A DNA stretch of 10,510 nt, taken from SVFI01 sp045546735. Its GTDB lineage: Bacteria > Bacillota > Clostridia > Lachnospirales > Lachnospiraceae. This document shows positions 6,008-10,510 of the stretch, one piece after another. The position numbers and the translations under genes are program-made. Numbering within the stretch: the first letter of the stretch is position 1; each line of letters opens with the position of its first letter. Under the pieces are notes generated by a model. That model was not told the origin of the DNA, did no database searches, and was given only the letters and a program-made list of their open reading frames with translations. The stretch covers positions 1 to 10,510 of the forward strand of contig JAZQDJ010000045.1 of the NCBI GenBank assembly GCA_045546735.1, read 5' to 3'.

Positions 6008-7519
6008 TTAGTTTTCCTCTTTTAATTGGATGTTATCTGTTGGTATTACATACAAGTCACCGCGCGTCTGTGAATGACTGATTTCGGCGTGACGGAATGA
6101 TTGTATAACATAGTGGTTTTTGGAATTGAAAGAAAAGAATATTTTCTTGGTGAAATTATTTGATGTTCTTTCGTATTCCTGTATCTGAATTGTGGCGCGG
6201 TATTTTCGCTTGATGTTCCAAATGTCCATTAATCCGATACCGCTTCCGCCATTGTCTTTGTGGGTCGTGTGCGGGCGTAATCCGAATGCGTGCAAGGTTT
6301 CTATATCAAAATAAGCACCGGTGTCGGCAACGGAGATGTAGGCTTCCGAATGCAATTGCCCAAAGGTAACCTGGATGCGACCGTTTTCCGCTTCATTTAT
6401 TGCAATGAGTGCATTTTCTAACAAGTCAGATAATATATGTGCTAAATCATCTTCCGATATTTGGGAAAGAAGCAAGCGAAGACTCTCGGAAGAATGTCGG
6501 CATTCAAACGTAATGTTCTTGTTTTCGGCTTTCTTTTTCATATATACGAGAATTGCATCCATTCCAACATGGCCGGTTAGTTTAAGCTTATGATTTTCGT
6601 TTTCATAAGAATCCAGATAGCCTTGGCGGTCATGCATTATATTTTGCAGTTTTACAAGTAAATCCTGTCCGTATTTCTTTTGTTCTTCGAAAGTTTTAAA
6701 GTCTGCGCCGGAAAGATAGTCGAGTACTGTATTTTCCATAGCAGGAATAATTTTATTGTCTTTATGTATAAGTCTTGCCAGTGCTTCGTTATCGGCAGCT
6801 AACTTTTTAAGCATTTGTTCCTTTGCGGCAAGTTCTTCGTAAAGTGATTGGACTTCGAGCTTGCGCAACTTTTCGGTGTAGGATTTTGTGATTTGTCTGC
6901 GCCACCAAATGAAGAGAATGATTGCAAGGAAGAAGGTGGTGAAGGGAATAAATACTCCAACAGTACCAAAAGAAGGATAAAGGCGGTTTTGGACAAAGAA
7001 GGTATCGATGCTTTTCATAATTAAAATGAAAAAGCAAATAATTGTACCTATACGGGTAAAATGTTGTTGTCTCAAATATTTTAAACATGTTTTAAACAGT
7101 TTTGTTTTGAAAAAAGAAAACTGCAAAAGGTAAGTTAATACACCCACAAATATAACAAATATCGGATGGTCGAGAGATAGGATTAAAGAATAAAAAGGGG
7201 TGAATAAAAGTAGTAAGATTACAACGGAAACATAACTTAGTATATAAAAAATAGCATGTGAAAATAGTAAGGCAGTAATGTTTACTTCAACTTTAGGATT
7301 GAAAAGAAGAGCAACAGCTATAAAGAAAACAAATAATATAATAACAGAACTAGAGTCGGGCATATAGAGGGCTACAATTATATTTATGAATAAAATAGCA
7401 AGATAACACAGGGTGCGGACGTGAGAATTTGTCCGAGAAAAACTATATTTTTGGTGAATGATTTCTAAGGATTTAGAGATACAAAGTATTCGAAATAGGC
7501 AAGAAAAGATGAAACTCAT
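6008..7519 (-). CDS. GHKL (AgrC-type) sensor histidine kinase
   Basis: A 503-residue membrane sensor. I choose the ATG at 7519, which has TAAAGGAG six bases upstream; the longer frame starts at an unsupported GTG. About six membrane spans lie between residues 33 and 206, with almost no extracellular domain, as in the peptide sensors AgrC and ComD. A coiled-coil linker (about 212-250) leads to the phosphoacceptor His252 (RLIHKDNKIIPAM). The ATPase domain has Asn369 in the N box (DLLENAL), Asp399-Thr-Gly401 (G1) and GGSGIGL (424-430, G2), in the HATPase_c_5/GHKL style rather than classical HisKA. A polar tail of about 35 residues follows. AgrC-type kinases normally pair with LytTR regulators, but this one is coupled to a Spo0A-like regulator. 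A short aromatic peptide gene diverges from its 5' end and is the natural candidate ligand source (inference). Confidence 0.9.
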   Translation of the reverse strand: MSFIFSCLFRILCISKSLEIIHQKYSFSRTNSHVRTLCYLAILFINIIVALYMPDSSSVIILFVFFIAVALLFNPKVEVNITALLFSHAIFYILSYVSVVILLLLFTPFYSLILSLDHPIFVIFVGVLTYLLQFSFFKTKLFKTCLKYLRQQHFTRIGTIICFFILIMKSIDTFFVQNRLYPSFGTVGVFIPFTTFFLAIILFIWWRRQITKSYTEKLRKLEVQSLYEELAAKEQMLKKLAADNEALARLIHKDNKIIPAMENTVLDYLSGADFKTFEEQKKYGQDLLVKLQNIMHDRQGYLDSYENENHKLKLTGHVGMDAILVYMKKKAENKNITFECRHSSESLRLLLSQISEDDLAHILSDLLENALIAINEAENGRIQVTFGQLHSEAYISVADTGAYFDIETLHAFGLRPHTTHKDNGGSGIGLMDIWNIKRKYRATIQIQEYERTSNNFTKKIFFSFNSKNHYVIQSFRHAEISHSQTRGDLYVIPTDNIQLKEEN

Positions 7520-7596
7520 AATAAACTCCTTTACCAAGAATAACCAACAAAAAAACACCTACAAAGACCAATAGTGAAAAAAGTTTGTTCTCGATA

Positions 7597-7617
7597 ATCT
7601 CCTTTATGTAGGGAGGT
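7597..7617 (+). promoter_or_regulatory. ribosome binding site of peptide ORF, able to be sequestered
   Basis: GGGAGGTGA (7611-7619) is a near-complete anti-16S match, placed so that GGAGG ends 7 bases before the ATG at 7624. It can be masked: CTCCT (7599-7603) pairs with GGGAG (7611-7615), extended by T-G and A-T pairs outward, with loop TTATGTA. The hairpin forms only if transcription starts upstream of about 7597; I see no convincing promoter to settle that. Confidence 0.55.
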
Positions 7618-7623
7618 GAGAGA

Positions 7624-7680
7624 ATGAGTTACTGGGAATGGTTTACAACCAATTGGGCAATCCTTAGAGCTTACTTCTAG
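7624..7680 (+). CDS. 18-residue aromatic peptide, candidate signal peptide
   Basis: A complete 18-codon frame, ATG to TAG, encoding MSYWEWFTTNWAILRAYF. Three Trp, two Tyr and two Phe make seven of eighteen residues aromatic. What makes it credible despite its size is the ribosome binding site GGGAGGTGA at ideal distance, the strongest in the window. It diverges from the GHKL kinase gene, with start codons 104 bases apart. There is no cleavable leader, no Gly-Gly processing site, and no AgrD-like Cys or Ser ring residue pattern, and no AgrB-type processing protein or dedicated exporter is seen nearby. I infer a possible pheromone for the kinase. Alternatives are a Trp-sensing leader peptide, a small membrane or toxin-like peptide, or a chance ORF. 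I recognise no named family. Confidence 0.55.
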   Translation: MSYWEWFTTNWAILRAYF

Positions 7681-7804
7681 GAAAAATGTATGTGCATTTC
7701 TTAATTGGACCGTGCCAGATTATTTATTTGTTTCAAACATCTAGATTATATAATACAAGATATGGAAATTCAATGGAACGCGATGAGTTATCATATGCTT
7801 AAAT

Positions 7805-7827
7805 GTCAATTTGTGAAAATAATTGAC
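7805..7827. promoter_or_regulatory. inverted repeat, possible regulator site
   Basis: GTCAATT (7805-7811) and AATTGAC (7821-7827) form a perfect 7-base dyad with a 9-base spacer. It resembles a dimer binding site. TGTCAAT is only loosely like the Spo0A box TGTCGAA, so a link to the nearby Spo0A-like regulator is speculative. Confidence 0.3.
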
Positions 7828-7984
7828 GCAAAATACTGCGAAAAGAAAAAAACCAAGGAGAAAAACCAAGAAAATTTTTAGGAAAAATGTGATAAATTGG
7901 AAGCGAAGCAAAAATCCATTTGTATTTGGAAGTCTGAAGGCAATAAGGGCTTCCGGCGAGGGTTCGGATTATGAAGGGATGCGG

Positions 7985-8017
7985 GAGAGGACAGTTTCAT
8001 TTAGAGGCTGTCCTTTT
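7985..8017 (+). terminator. probable intrinsic terminator
   Basis: AGGACAG (7988-7994) pairs with CTGTCCT (8008-8014) over a 13-base loop. The stem can extend outward by G-T and A-T pairs and is followed by TTT. It would end a + strand transcript coming from the peptide ORF region, just before the next promoter. Confidence 0.6.
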
Positions 8018-8034
8018 CTAATGCAAATAATCTC

Positions 8035-8063
8035 TTGAAAATGCAAAAAAGGGTTATTATACT
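8035..8063 (+). promoter_or_regulatory. promoter of the cysteine hydrolase gene
   Basis: TTGAAA (8035-8040) and TATACT (8058-8063) are separated by exactly 17 bases. Transcription would begin near 8070, giving a leader of about 30 bases with AAAGGTGG before the ATG at 8099. Confidence 0.72.
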
Positions 8064-8098
8064 GATACTAAAACATGTTTAAGAAAGGTGGGAAATTT

Positions 8099-8632
8099 AT
8101 GGGGAAATTATTGGTTGTTGTAGATATGCAGAAAGACTTTATCGATGGTGCCCTCGGAACAAAGGAAGCAGTGGCAATTGTTCCGAATGTTGTAGATAAA
8201 ATCAAAGAGTATCAGGCAGCAGGAGATACTGTGATTTTCACGAAGGATACGCATTTTGAGAATTATATGGAGACACAGGAAGGAAAAAACCTTCCGGTAG
8301 AGCATTGTATCAAAGGAACTGAAGGGCATGAGATTTGCGATGAGATCAAAGCAGTGATGGATCCTGAGTCTTGTAAAGTGTATGAAAAACTGACGTTTGG
8401 TTCTTCGCAGTTTGCAAAGGATTTGGAAAACGGGACTTATGATGATGCAGAAAGCATCACGTTAATCGGACTTTGCACGGACATTTGTGTGATCTCAAAT
8501 GCAATGCTTTGTAAAACATTTTTAACAGAGATACCGGTTTACATTGATGCAAAATGTTGTGCAGGGGTAACTGTTGAAAGTCATAATAATGCATTGAAGG
8601 CAATGGAAATGTGTCAGATAAAAATTGTATAA
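8099..8632 (+). CDS. nicotinamidase-like cysteine hydrolase (isochorismatase superfamily)
   Basis: A 177-residue cytoplasmic hydrolase. I start it at 8099, 7-8 bases after AAAGGTGG; the earlier in-frame ATG at 8075 has no such site. The catalytic triad is visible: Asp9 (VVDMQKDF), Lys97 (YEKLTF) and the nucleophile Cys130 (GLCTDICV). Metal ligands Asp50 and His52 (TKDTH), Glu61 and His69 (VEHC) fit the Asp-His-Glu-His site known from streptococcal nicotinamidase, not the Asp-His-His-His set of mycobacterial PncA. The likely reaction is nicotinamide to nicotinate plus ammonia, feeding NAD salvage. Other amidohydrolases of the superfamily share the triad, so the substrate is an inference. The length is slightly short for the family. 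A TetR-family gene with its own promoter follows on the same strand. Confidence 0.88.
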   Translation: MGKLLVVVDMQKDFIDGALGTKEAVAIVPNVVDKIKEYQAAGDTVIFTKDTHFENYMETQEGKNLPVEHCIKGTEGHEICDEIKAVMDPESCKVYEKLTFGSSQFAKDLENGTYDDAESITLIGLCTDICVISNAMLCKTFLTEIPVYIDAKCCAGVTVESHNNALKAMEMCQIKIV

Positions 8633-8653
8633 TTCCCTTTTGTGTGATATGAT
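8625..8653 (+). promoter_or_regulatory. promoter of the TetR-family gene
   Basis: TTGTAT (8625-8630) and TATGAT (8648-8653) are spaced by 17 bases. The -35 element overlaps the last codons of the upstream hydrolase. The expected start of transcription is near 8660, inside a dyad. Confidence 0.65.
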
Positions 8654-8657
8654 AAGA

Positions 8658-8672
8658 TGACCGGAAAGGTCA
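8658..8672. promoter_or_regulatory. possible TetR operator
   Basis: TGACC-GGAAA-GGTCA is a perfect 5-5-5 dyad lying over the predicted transcription start, between the -10 element and the ribosome binding site (GAGGGAA, 8679-8685). TetR-type repressors often bind such dyads in their own promoters. No second copy was noticed at the promoter of the upstream hydrolase. Confidence 0.4.
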
Positions 8673-8691
8673 ATGTGATGAGGGAAATACG

Positions 8692-9300
8692 ATGAATGAT
8701 AAATTTTTTAATCTCAAAAGAGAAAAACAGGACCGTTTTATTAATGCGTCTTTAAAAATTTTTTCGGAACACGGATATCAGAAGGCAAGTACGGATGATA
8801 TCGTAAAAGAGGCCGGAATTTCAAAAGGATTATTATTTCATTATTTTGAGAGTAAATTGGGCTTGTACGAGTTTGTGTATAATTACAGCACGAAGTTACT
8901 TCGAATGGAATATTCTTCTATTGTTTCTTCAGGGAAATGTGATTTCTTTGAAGTGCAGAAGCAGATGGAGTTAGCAAAGCGCAACATTATGGTTTCGTAT
9001 CCGTATATGAGTGTGTTTGTCGGAAAAGCTTTCCGGGAGGATAGTTTTGACGTTCTTTCCGTGGTTGCGGAGAGTATGGATCAATATTCGGATGAACTGG
9101 CTCAGATTTATGCCCGGGCAGATATTACAGGATTTAAAGAGGGCGTAGATCCGTCAGCGATACTTAAGATGTGCATTTTTGTTGCGGACGGAGTGCTGAA
9201 CGAACAGTTCCAGAACGGGAAAATAGATGCAGATGCTTATTATAACGAGGTTGTTTCATATTTGGATGTGTTAAAAAATAATTTGTATAAAGAAATGTAA
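8692..9300 (+). CDS. TetR/AcrR-family transcriptional regulator
   Basis: A 202-residue regulator with the usual family length. The N-terminal DNA-binding domain is clear: FINASLKIFSEHGYQKASTD (16-35), then the helix-turn-helix IVKEAGISKGLLFHYFESK (37-55), ending in the typical YFxSK. The remaining roughly 145 residues are a helical ligand-binding and dimerisation domain that is not conserved enough to name an inducer. It has its own promoter, with a dyad at the start site that suggests autorepression. The adjacent nicotinamidase-like gene is a possible target but shows no matching dyad. An intrinsic terminator follows 14 bases after the stop codon, so it is a single-gene transcript or the end of a two-gene one. 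Confidence 0.9.
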   Translation: MNDKFFNLKREKQDRFINASLKIFSEHGYQKASTDDIVKEAGISKGLLFHYFESKLGLYEFVYNYSTKLLRMEYSSIVSSGKCDFFEVQKQMELAKRNIMVSYPYMSVFVGKAFREDSFDVLSVVAESMDQYSDELAQIYARADITGFKEGVDPSAILKMCIFVADGVLNEQFQNGKIDADAYYNEVVSYLDVLKNNLYKEM

Positions 9301-9313
9301 AAGGATTTTAGTT

Positions 9314-9343
9314 AAGGGATAAATCGTACGATTTGTCCCTTTT
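9314..9343 (+). terminator. intrinsic terminator after the TetR-family gene
   Basis: AAGGGATAAATC pairs with GATTTGTCCCTT (one T-G pair) around the loop GTAC, followed by TTT. Strong stem right after the stop codon. Confidence 0.85.
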
Positions 9344-9395
9344 GTTATGAACCAAGGATTGGTGTTGGGTAAAACCTACATTGATGAAAGTTAAA

Positions 9396-9478
9396 GTATC
9401 TATACAAAATTATTTTTTAGTTAGATCCAAAAAGCTGTAAAGAATGGGTCGAAATGCAAAATTATTTTGTATAGATAC
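9396..9478. repeat. 21-base inverted repeat around a 41-base core
   Basis: The left arm (9396-9416) is GTATCTATAC followed by AAAATTATTTT; the right arm (9458-9478) is AAAATTATTTT followed by GTATAGATAC. The arms are reverse complements except for one central base. Each module is itself nearly palindromic. The 41-base core contains a further weak dyad (GATCC/GGGTC). There are no obvious flanking target-site duplications, no T run that would make it a terminator, and no ORF. It sits between the TetR terminator and the convergent gene. It could be a miniature mobile element, a cruciform or a binding site. Confidence 0.75.
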
Positions 9479-9538
9479 GTGAGGGCAAAATAGAGGATAG
9501 GAATTTAATTGACTGACATTGTCAAAACTTCATATTCA

Positions 9539-10300
9539 TTATTTTGACTGCTGATATACCGGATCTGCCGGATACCCCCCGCGGAGTTTCTGCATACCGC
9601 GCTGTACGGCATCTTTGGAATTTTTCCAATCTGCATCTTTATTTCTGTAATCATATTTTTCAATCAGCCATGCGACATCTTCGCCGACACGCTTGAGGTT
9701 TTCCTGCATCTGGGAAAGAATGAGAGAATAGAATTCATCCTTTTGTTTTTCGGATAATTCATACTGGGCGCGCTGGCAGACATCGCCGAAATGATGGAGA
9801 CAAAAGCCTTTGCTGTTTTCTATCATTTTTTTCATTTCACCGTCTTTTTTATACATAAAAAAGAAAGTGTCAAGATACCGGTCATAGGTTTTTTTGAAGT
9901 TATTACAAATATAGCAGGAATCTTCTTTTTCTTTTACCCAGGCGCTGATGCTGTTATCCGGGGCATCTGCCTTTTTTAAGCGGTTCATAAGGGATGCTTT
10001 GCCCGGAGCAAACATTTTAATCTGTGATTCTAATTCCTTCTGCATTTGCAGATAGTGAGTTTTCAAAATCCATGCGTTTCCGAGGGCATTGCCGTAATCA
10101 AACATTTTTTTGAAGTGTGTGCGGCAAAAACCGGCTTTATCGGTCATCTCACGCATGTCACTTTCCATGTAGGAGGCGCTGGAACCGAGAACGAGATCGA
10201 GAAGGTCACGTTCTACCTCACGTTCTACAAAGCAGAACGGGCACTCGTCATTGGCATGGAAGGCATCTGTCAAAGGTATGGTATACAAGGTTTCTTTCAT
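9539..10300 (-). CDS. DUF6062-like protein with two CxxC/CxxH modules
   Basis: A 253-residue soluble protein of unknown function that fits the DUF6062 pattern I know from Firmicutes (family named from memory). GAGGA lies 7 bases before the ATG. Two similar modules are visible: ECPFCFVERE (Cys20, Cys23) with GFCRTHF (Cys59, His62), then SCYICNNF (Cys129, Cys132) with GFCLHHF (Cys167, His170). Each half thus has CxxC followed some 35 residues later by CxxH, consistent with two bound metal ions, probably zinc, and an internal duplication. Other recognisable segments are the start MKETLYTIPLTDAFHANDE and KYDYRNKDADWKNSKDAVQR (215-234). No membrane span or signal peptide. It is transcribed alone from its own promoter, divergent from the right-edge gene. 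No enzymatic motif is visible. Confidence 0.85.
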   Translation of the reverse strand: MKETLYTIPLTDAFHANDECPFCFVEREVERDLLDLVLGSSASYMESDMREMTDKAGFCRTHFKKMFDYGNALGNAWILKTHYLQMQKELESQIKMFAPGKASLMNRLKKADAPDNSISAWVKEKEDSCYICNNFKKTYDRYLDTFFFMYKKDGEMKKMIENSKGFCLHHFGDVCQRAQYELSEKQKDEFYSLILSQMQENLKRVGEDVAWLIEKYDYRNKDADWKNSKDAVQRGMQKLRGGYPADPVYQQSK

Positions 10301-10342
10301 GATTTTATCCTCGCTTTTATTTAAAGTGTTTTTGCTATTATC

Positions 10343-10371
10343 AGTTTACCGAGGTGTTGTCGAATTGGCAA
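10343..10371 (-). promoter_or_regulatory. promoter of the DUF6062-like gene
   Basis: On the - strand, -35 TTGCCA (10371-10366) and -10 TAAACT (10348-10343) are spaced by 17 bases, with the start codon about 35 bases beyond the expected transcription start. Confidence 0.6.
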
Positions 10372-10411
10372 GATAAAATGAAAGAAAAGAGATGCAAATT
10401 GGGCGCGCTTG

Positions 10412-10420
10412 TGGTAAAAT
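10412..10420 (+). promoter_or_regulatory. extended -10 promoter of the right-edge gene
   Basis: TGGTAAAAT fits an extended -10 (TGn then TAAAAT) with no good -35 element at the normal distance. It lies 46 bases before the ATG at 10467. The leader holds a small hairpin, CCGGT-GCA-ACCGG (10439-10451), close to the AGAGG ribosome binding site. Confidence 0.45.
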
Positions 10421-10466
10421 CATACGCGGTGAGAAAAACCGGTGCAACCGGAGAAAGAGGATATAT

Positions 10467-10510
10467 ATGGAATATTGGGATATTTATGATAAAAATAAGT
10501 GTAAAACAGG
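10467..10510 (+). CDS. NUDIX hydrolase-like protein, N-terminal fragment
   Basis: Only 14 codons are in the window: MEYWDIYDKNKCKT, then the frame runs off the edge. This opening closely follows the EYWDLYDxNRxxxGxxH start common to clostridial NUDIX hydrolases related to isopentenyl-diphosphate isomerase-like proteins. AGAGG precedes the ATG at 7 bases. The Nudix box itself would be further on and is not seen, so the assignment rests on the N-terminus alone. It is divergent from the DUF6062-like gene. Confidence 0.65.
   Translation, partial: MEYWDIYDKNKCKT

Larger units (their letters stand above)
7681..8034 (+). other. gene-poor region, possible RNA or long 3' region
   Basis: About 350 bases without a supported gene. 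It holds a weak promoter-like TATAAT (7749-7754) with a poorly spaced TTGTTT (7728-7733), a dyad at 7805-7827, a 7-bp stem GGAAGTC/GGCTTCC at about 7928-7954, and a probable terminator near the end. Two reading frames cross it. One starts with ATG at 7762 (39 codons, stop at 7881) and one with TTG at 7823 (71 codons), but neither has a ribosome binding site. The second half is less AT-rich than typical spacers here, so it could be a structured RNA, the 3' part of the peptide transcript, or a decayed gene. Confidence 0.35.

Noticed and set aside
7473..7598. - strand frame coding a hydrophobic segment (IENKLFSLLVFVGVFLLVIL), preceded by a TAAAGGAG at 7606-7599, just upstream of the kinase start
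   Set aside because: No ATG, GTG or TTG lies at a usable distance from that site, and the hydrophobicity follows from T-rich DNA. It overlaps the kinase start in another frame. Worth a glance only if related strains have a start codon there.
7624..7680. Reading the Trp-rich peptide as a trp attenuator leader
   Set aside because: The three Trp codons are not adjacent, no antiterminator/terminator pair lies just downstream, and no tryptophan gene follows. Kept only as an alternative.
7762..7881. 39-codon frame starting MEIQWNAMSYHML after a TATAAT-like sequence
   Set aside because: No ribosome binding site before either ATG (7762 or 7783), and the Lys-rich end looks like A-rich noncoding DNA.
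7823..8038. 71-codon basic frame starting at TTG
   Set aside because: The start has no ribosome binding site, the reading frame runs through the probable terminator and into the next promoter, and no family is recognisable.
9396..9478. Inverted repeat as a classic invertible promoter or as a terminator
   Set aside because: The 41-base core lacks a clear promoter and is short for known inversion switches, and the stem is too AT-rich with no T tract for termination.
10439..10451. CCGGT-GCA-ACCGG hairpin in the leader of the right-edge gene as a riboswitch
   Set aside because: The leader is only about 40 bases and the stem 5 bp, too little for any known riboswitch fold.

Overview
The window looks like a chromosomal segment of an AT-rich, Gram-positive, clostridial Firmicute, most likely Lachnospiraceae (inference). 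Supporting signs are strong AGGAGG-type ribosome binding sites, tRNA genes without encoded CCA, a Spo0A-type DNA-binding domain, a GHKL (AgrC-type) sensor kinase and a DUF6062-like protein. No phage, insertion sequence or CRISPR array is visible.

Layout. Positions 68-715 hold six tRNA genes on the + strand (Glu-TTC, Thr-TGT, Met-CAT, Asp-GTC, Val-TAC, Leu-TAA), closed by an intrinsic terminator. A partial, interrupted copy of the tRNA-Thr 5' half lies just before the intact tRNA-Thr gene. Positions 764-4674 form a + strand unit: a promoter, a small membrane protein resembling an M50 peptidase that has lost its HExxH motif, a fermentative D-lactate dehydrogenase (ldhA), and a cytoplasmic family 3 glycoside hydrolase only 3 bases downstream. 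This pairs sugar release from glycosides with NADH reoxidation. A perfect 12-bp hairpin at 4715-4741 separates it from convergent genes.

Positions 4747-7519 (- strand) carry a very acidic YtxH-like membrane-anchored protein with its own promoter, and a coupled two-component pair: a polytopic GHKL histidine kinase and a response regulator with a Spo0A-like output domain. Divergent from the kinase, 104 bases away, is an 18-codon ORF with a near-perfect ribosome binding site encoding MSYWEWFTTNWAILRAYF. I regard this aromatic peptide, with the kinase and regulator, as the best candidate for an undescribed system: a peptide signal sensed by an AgrC-like kinase and relayed to a Spo0A paralogue. 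The 350 bases after the peptide ORF hold no convincing gene but contain dyads and a probable terminator, so they may be a long 3' region or an RNA.

Positions 8035-9343 (+ strand) hold a nicotinamidase-like cysteine hydrolase and a TetR-family regulator, each with a recognisable promoter; a dyad at the expected TetR transcription start suggests autoregulation. An 83-base structure with 21-base inverted arms lies at 9396-9478. A DUF6062-like protein with two CxxC...CxxH modules runs on the - strand (9539-10300), and the first codons of a probable NUDIX hydrolase run off the right edge.
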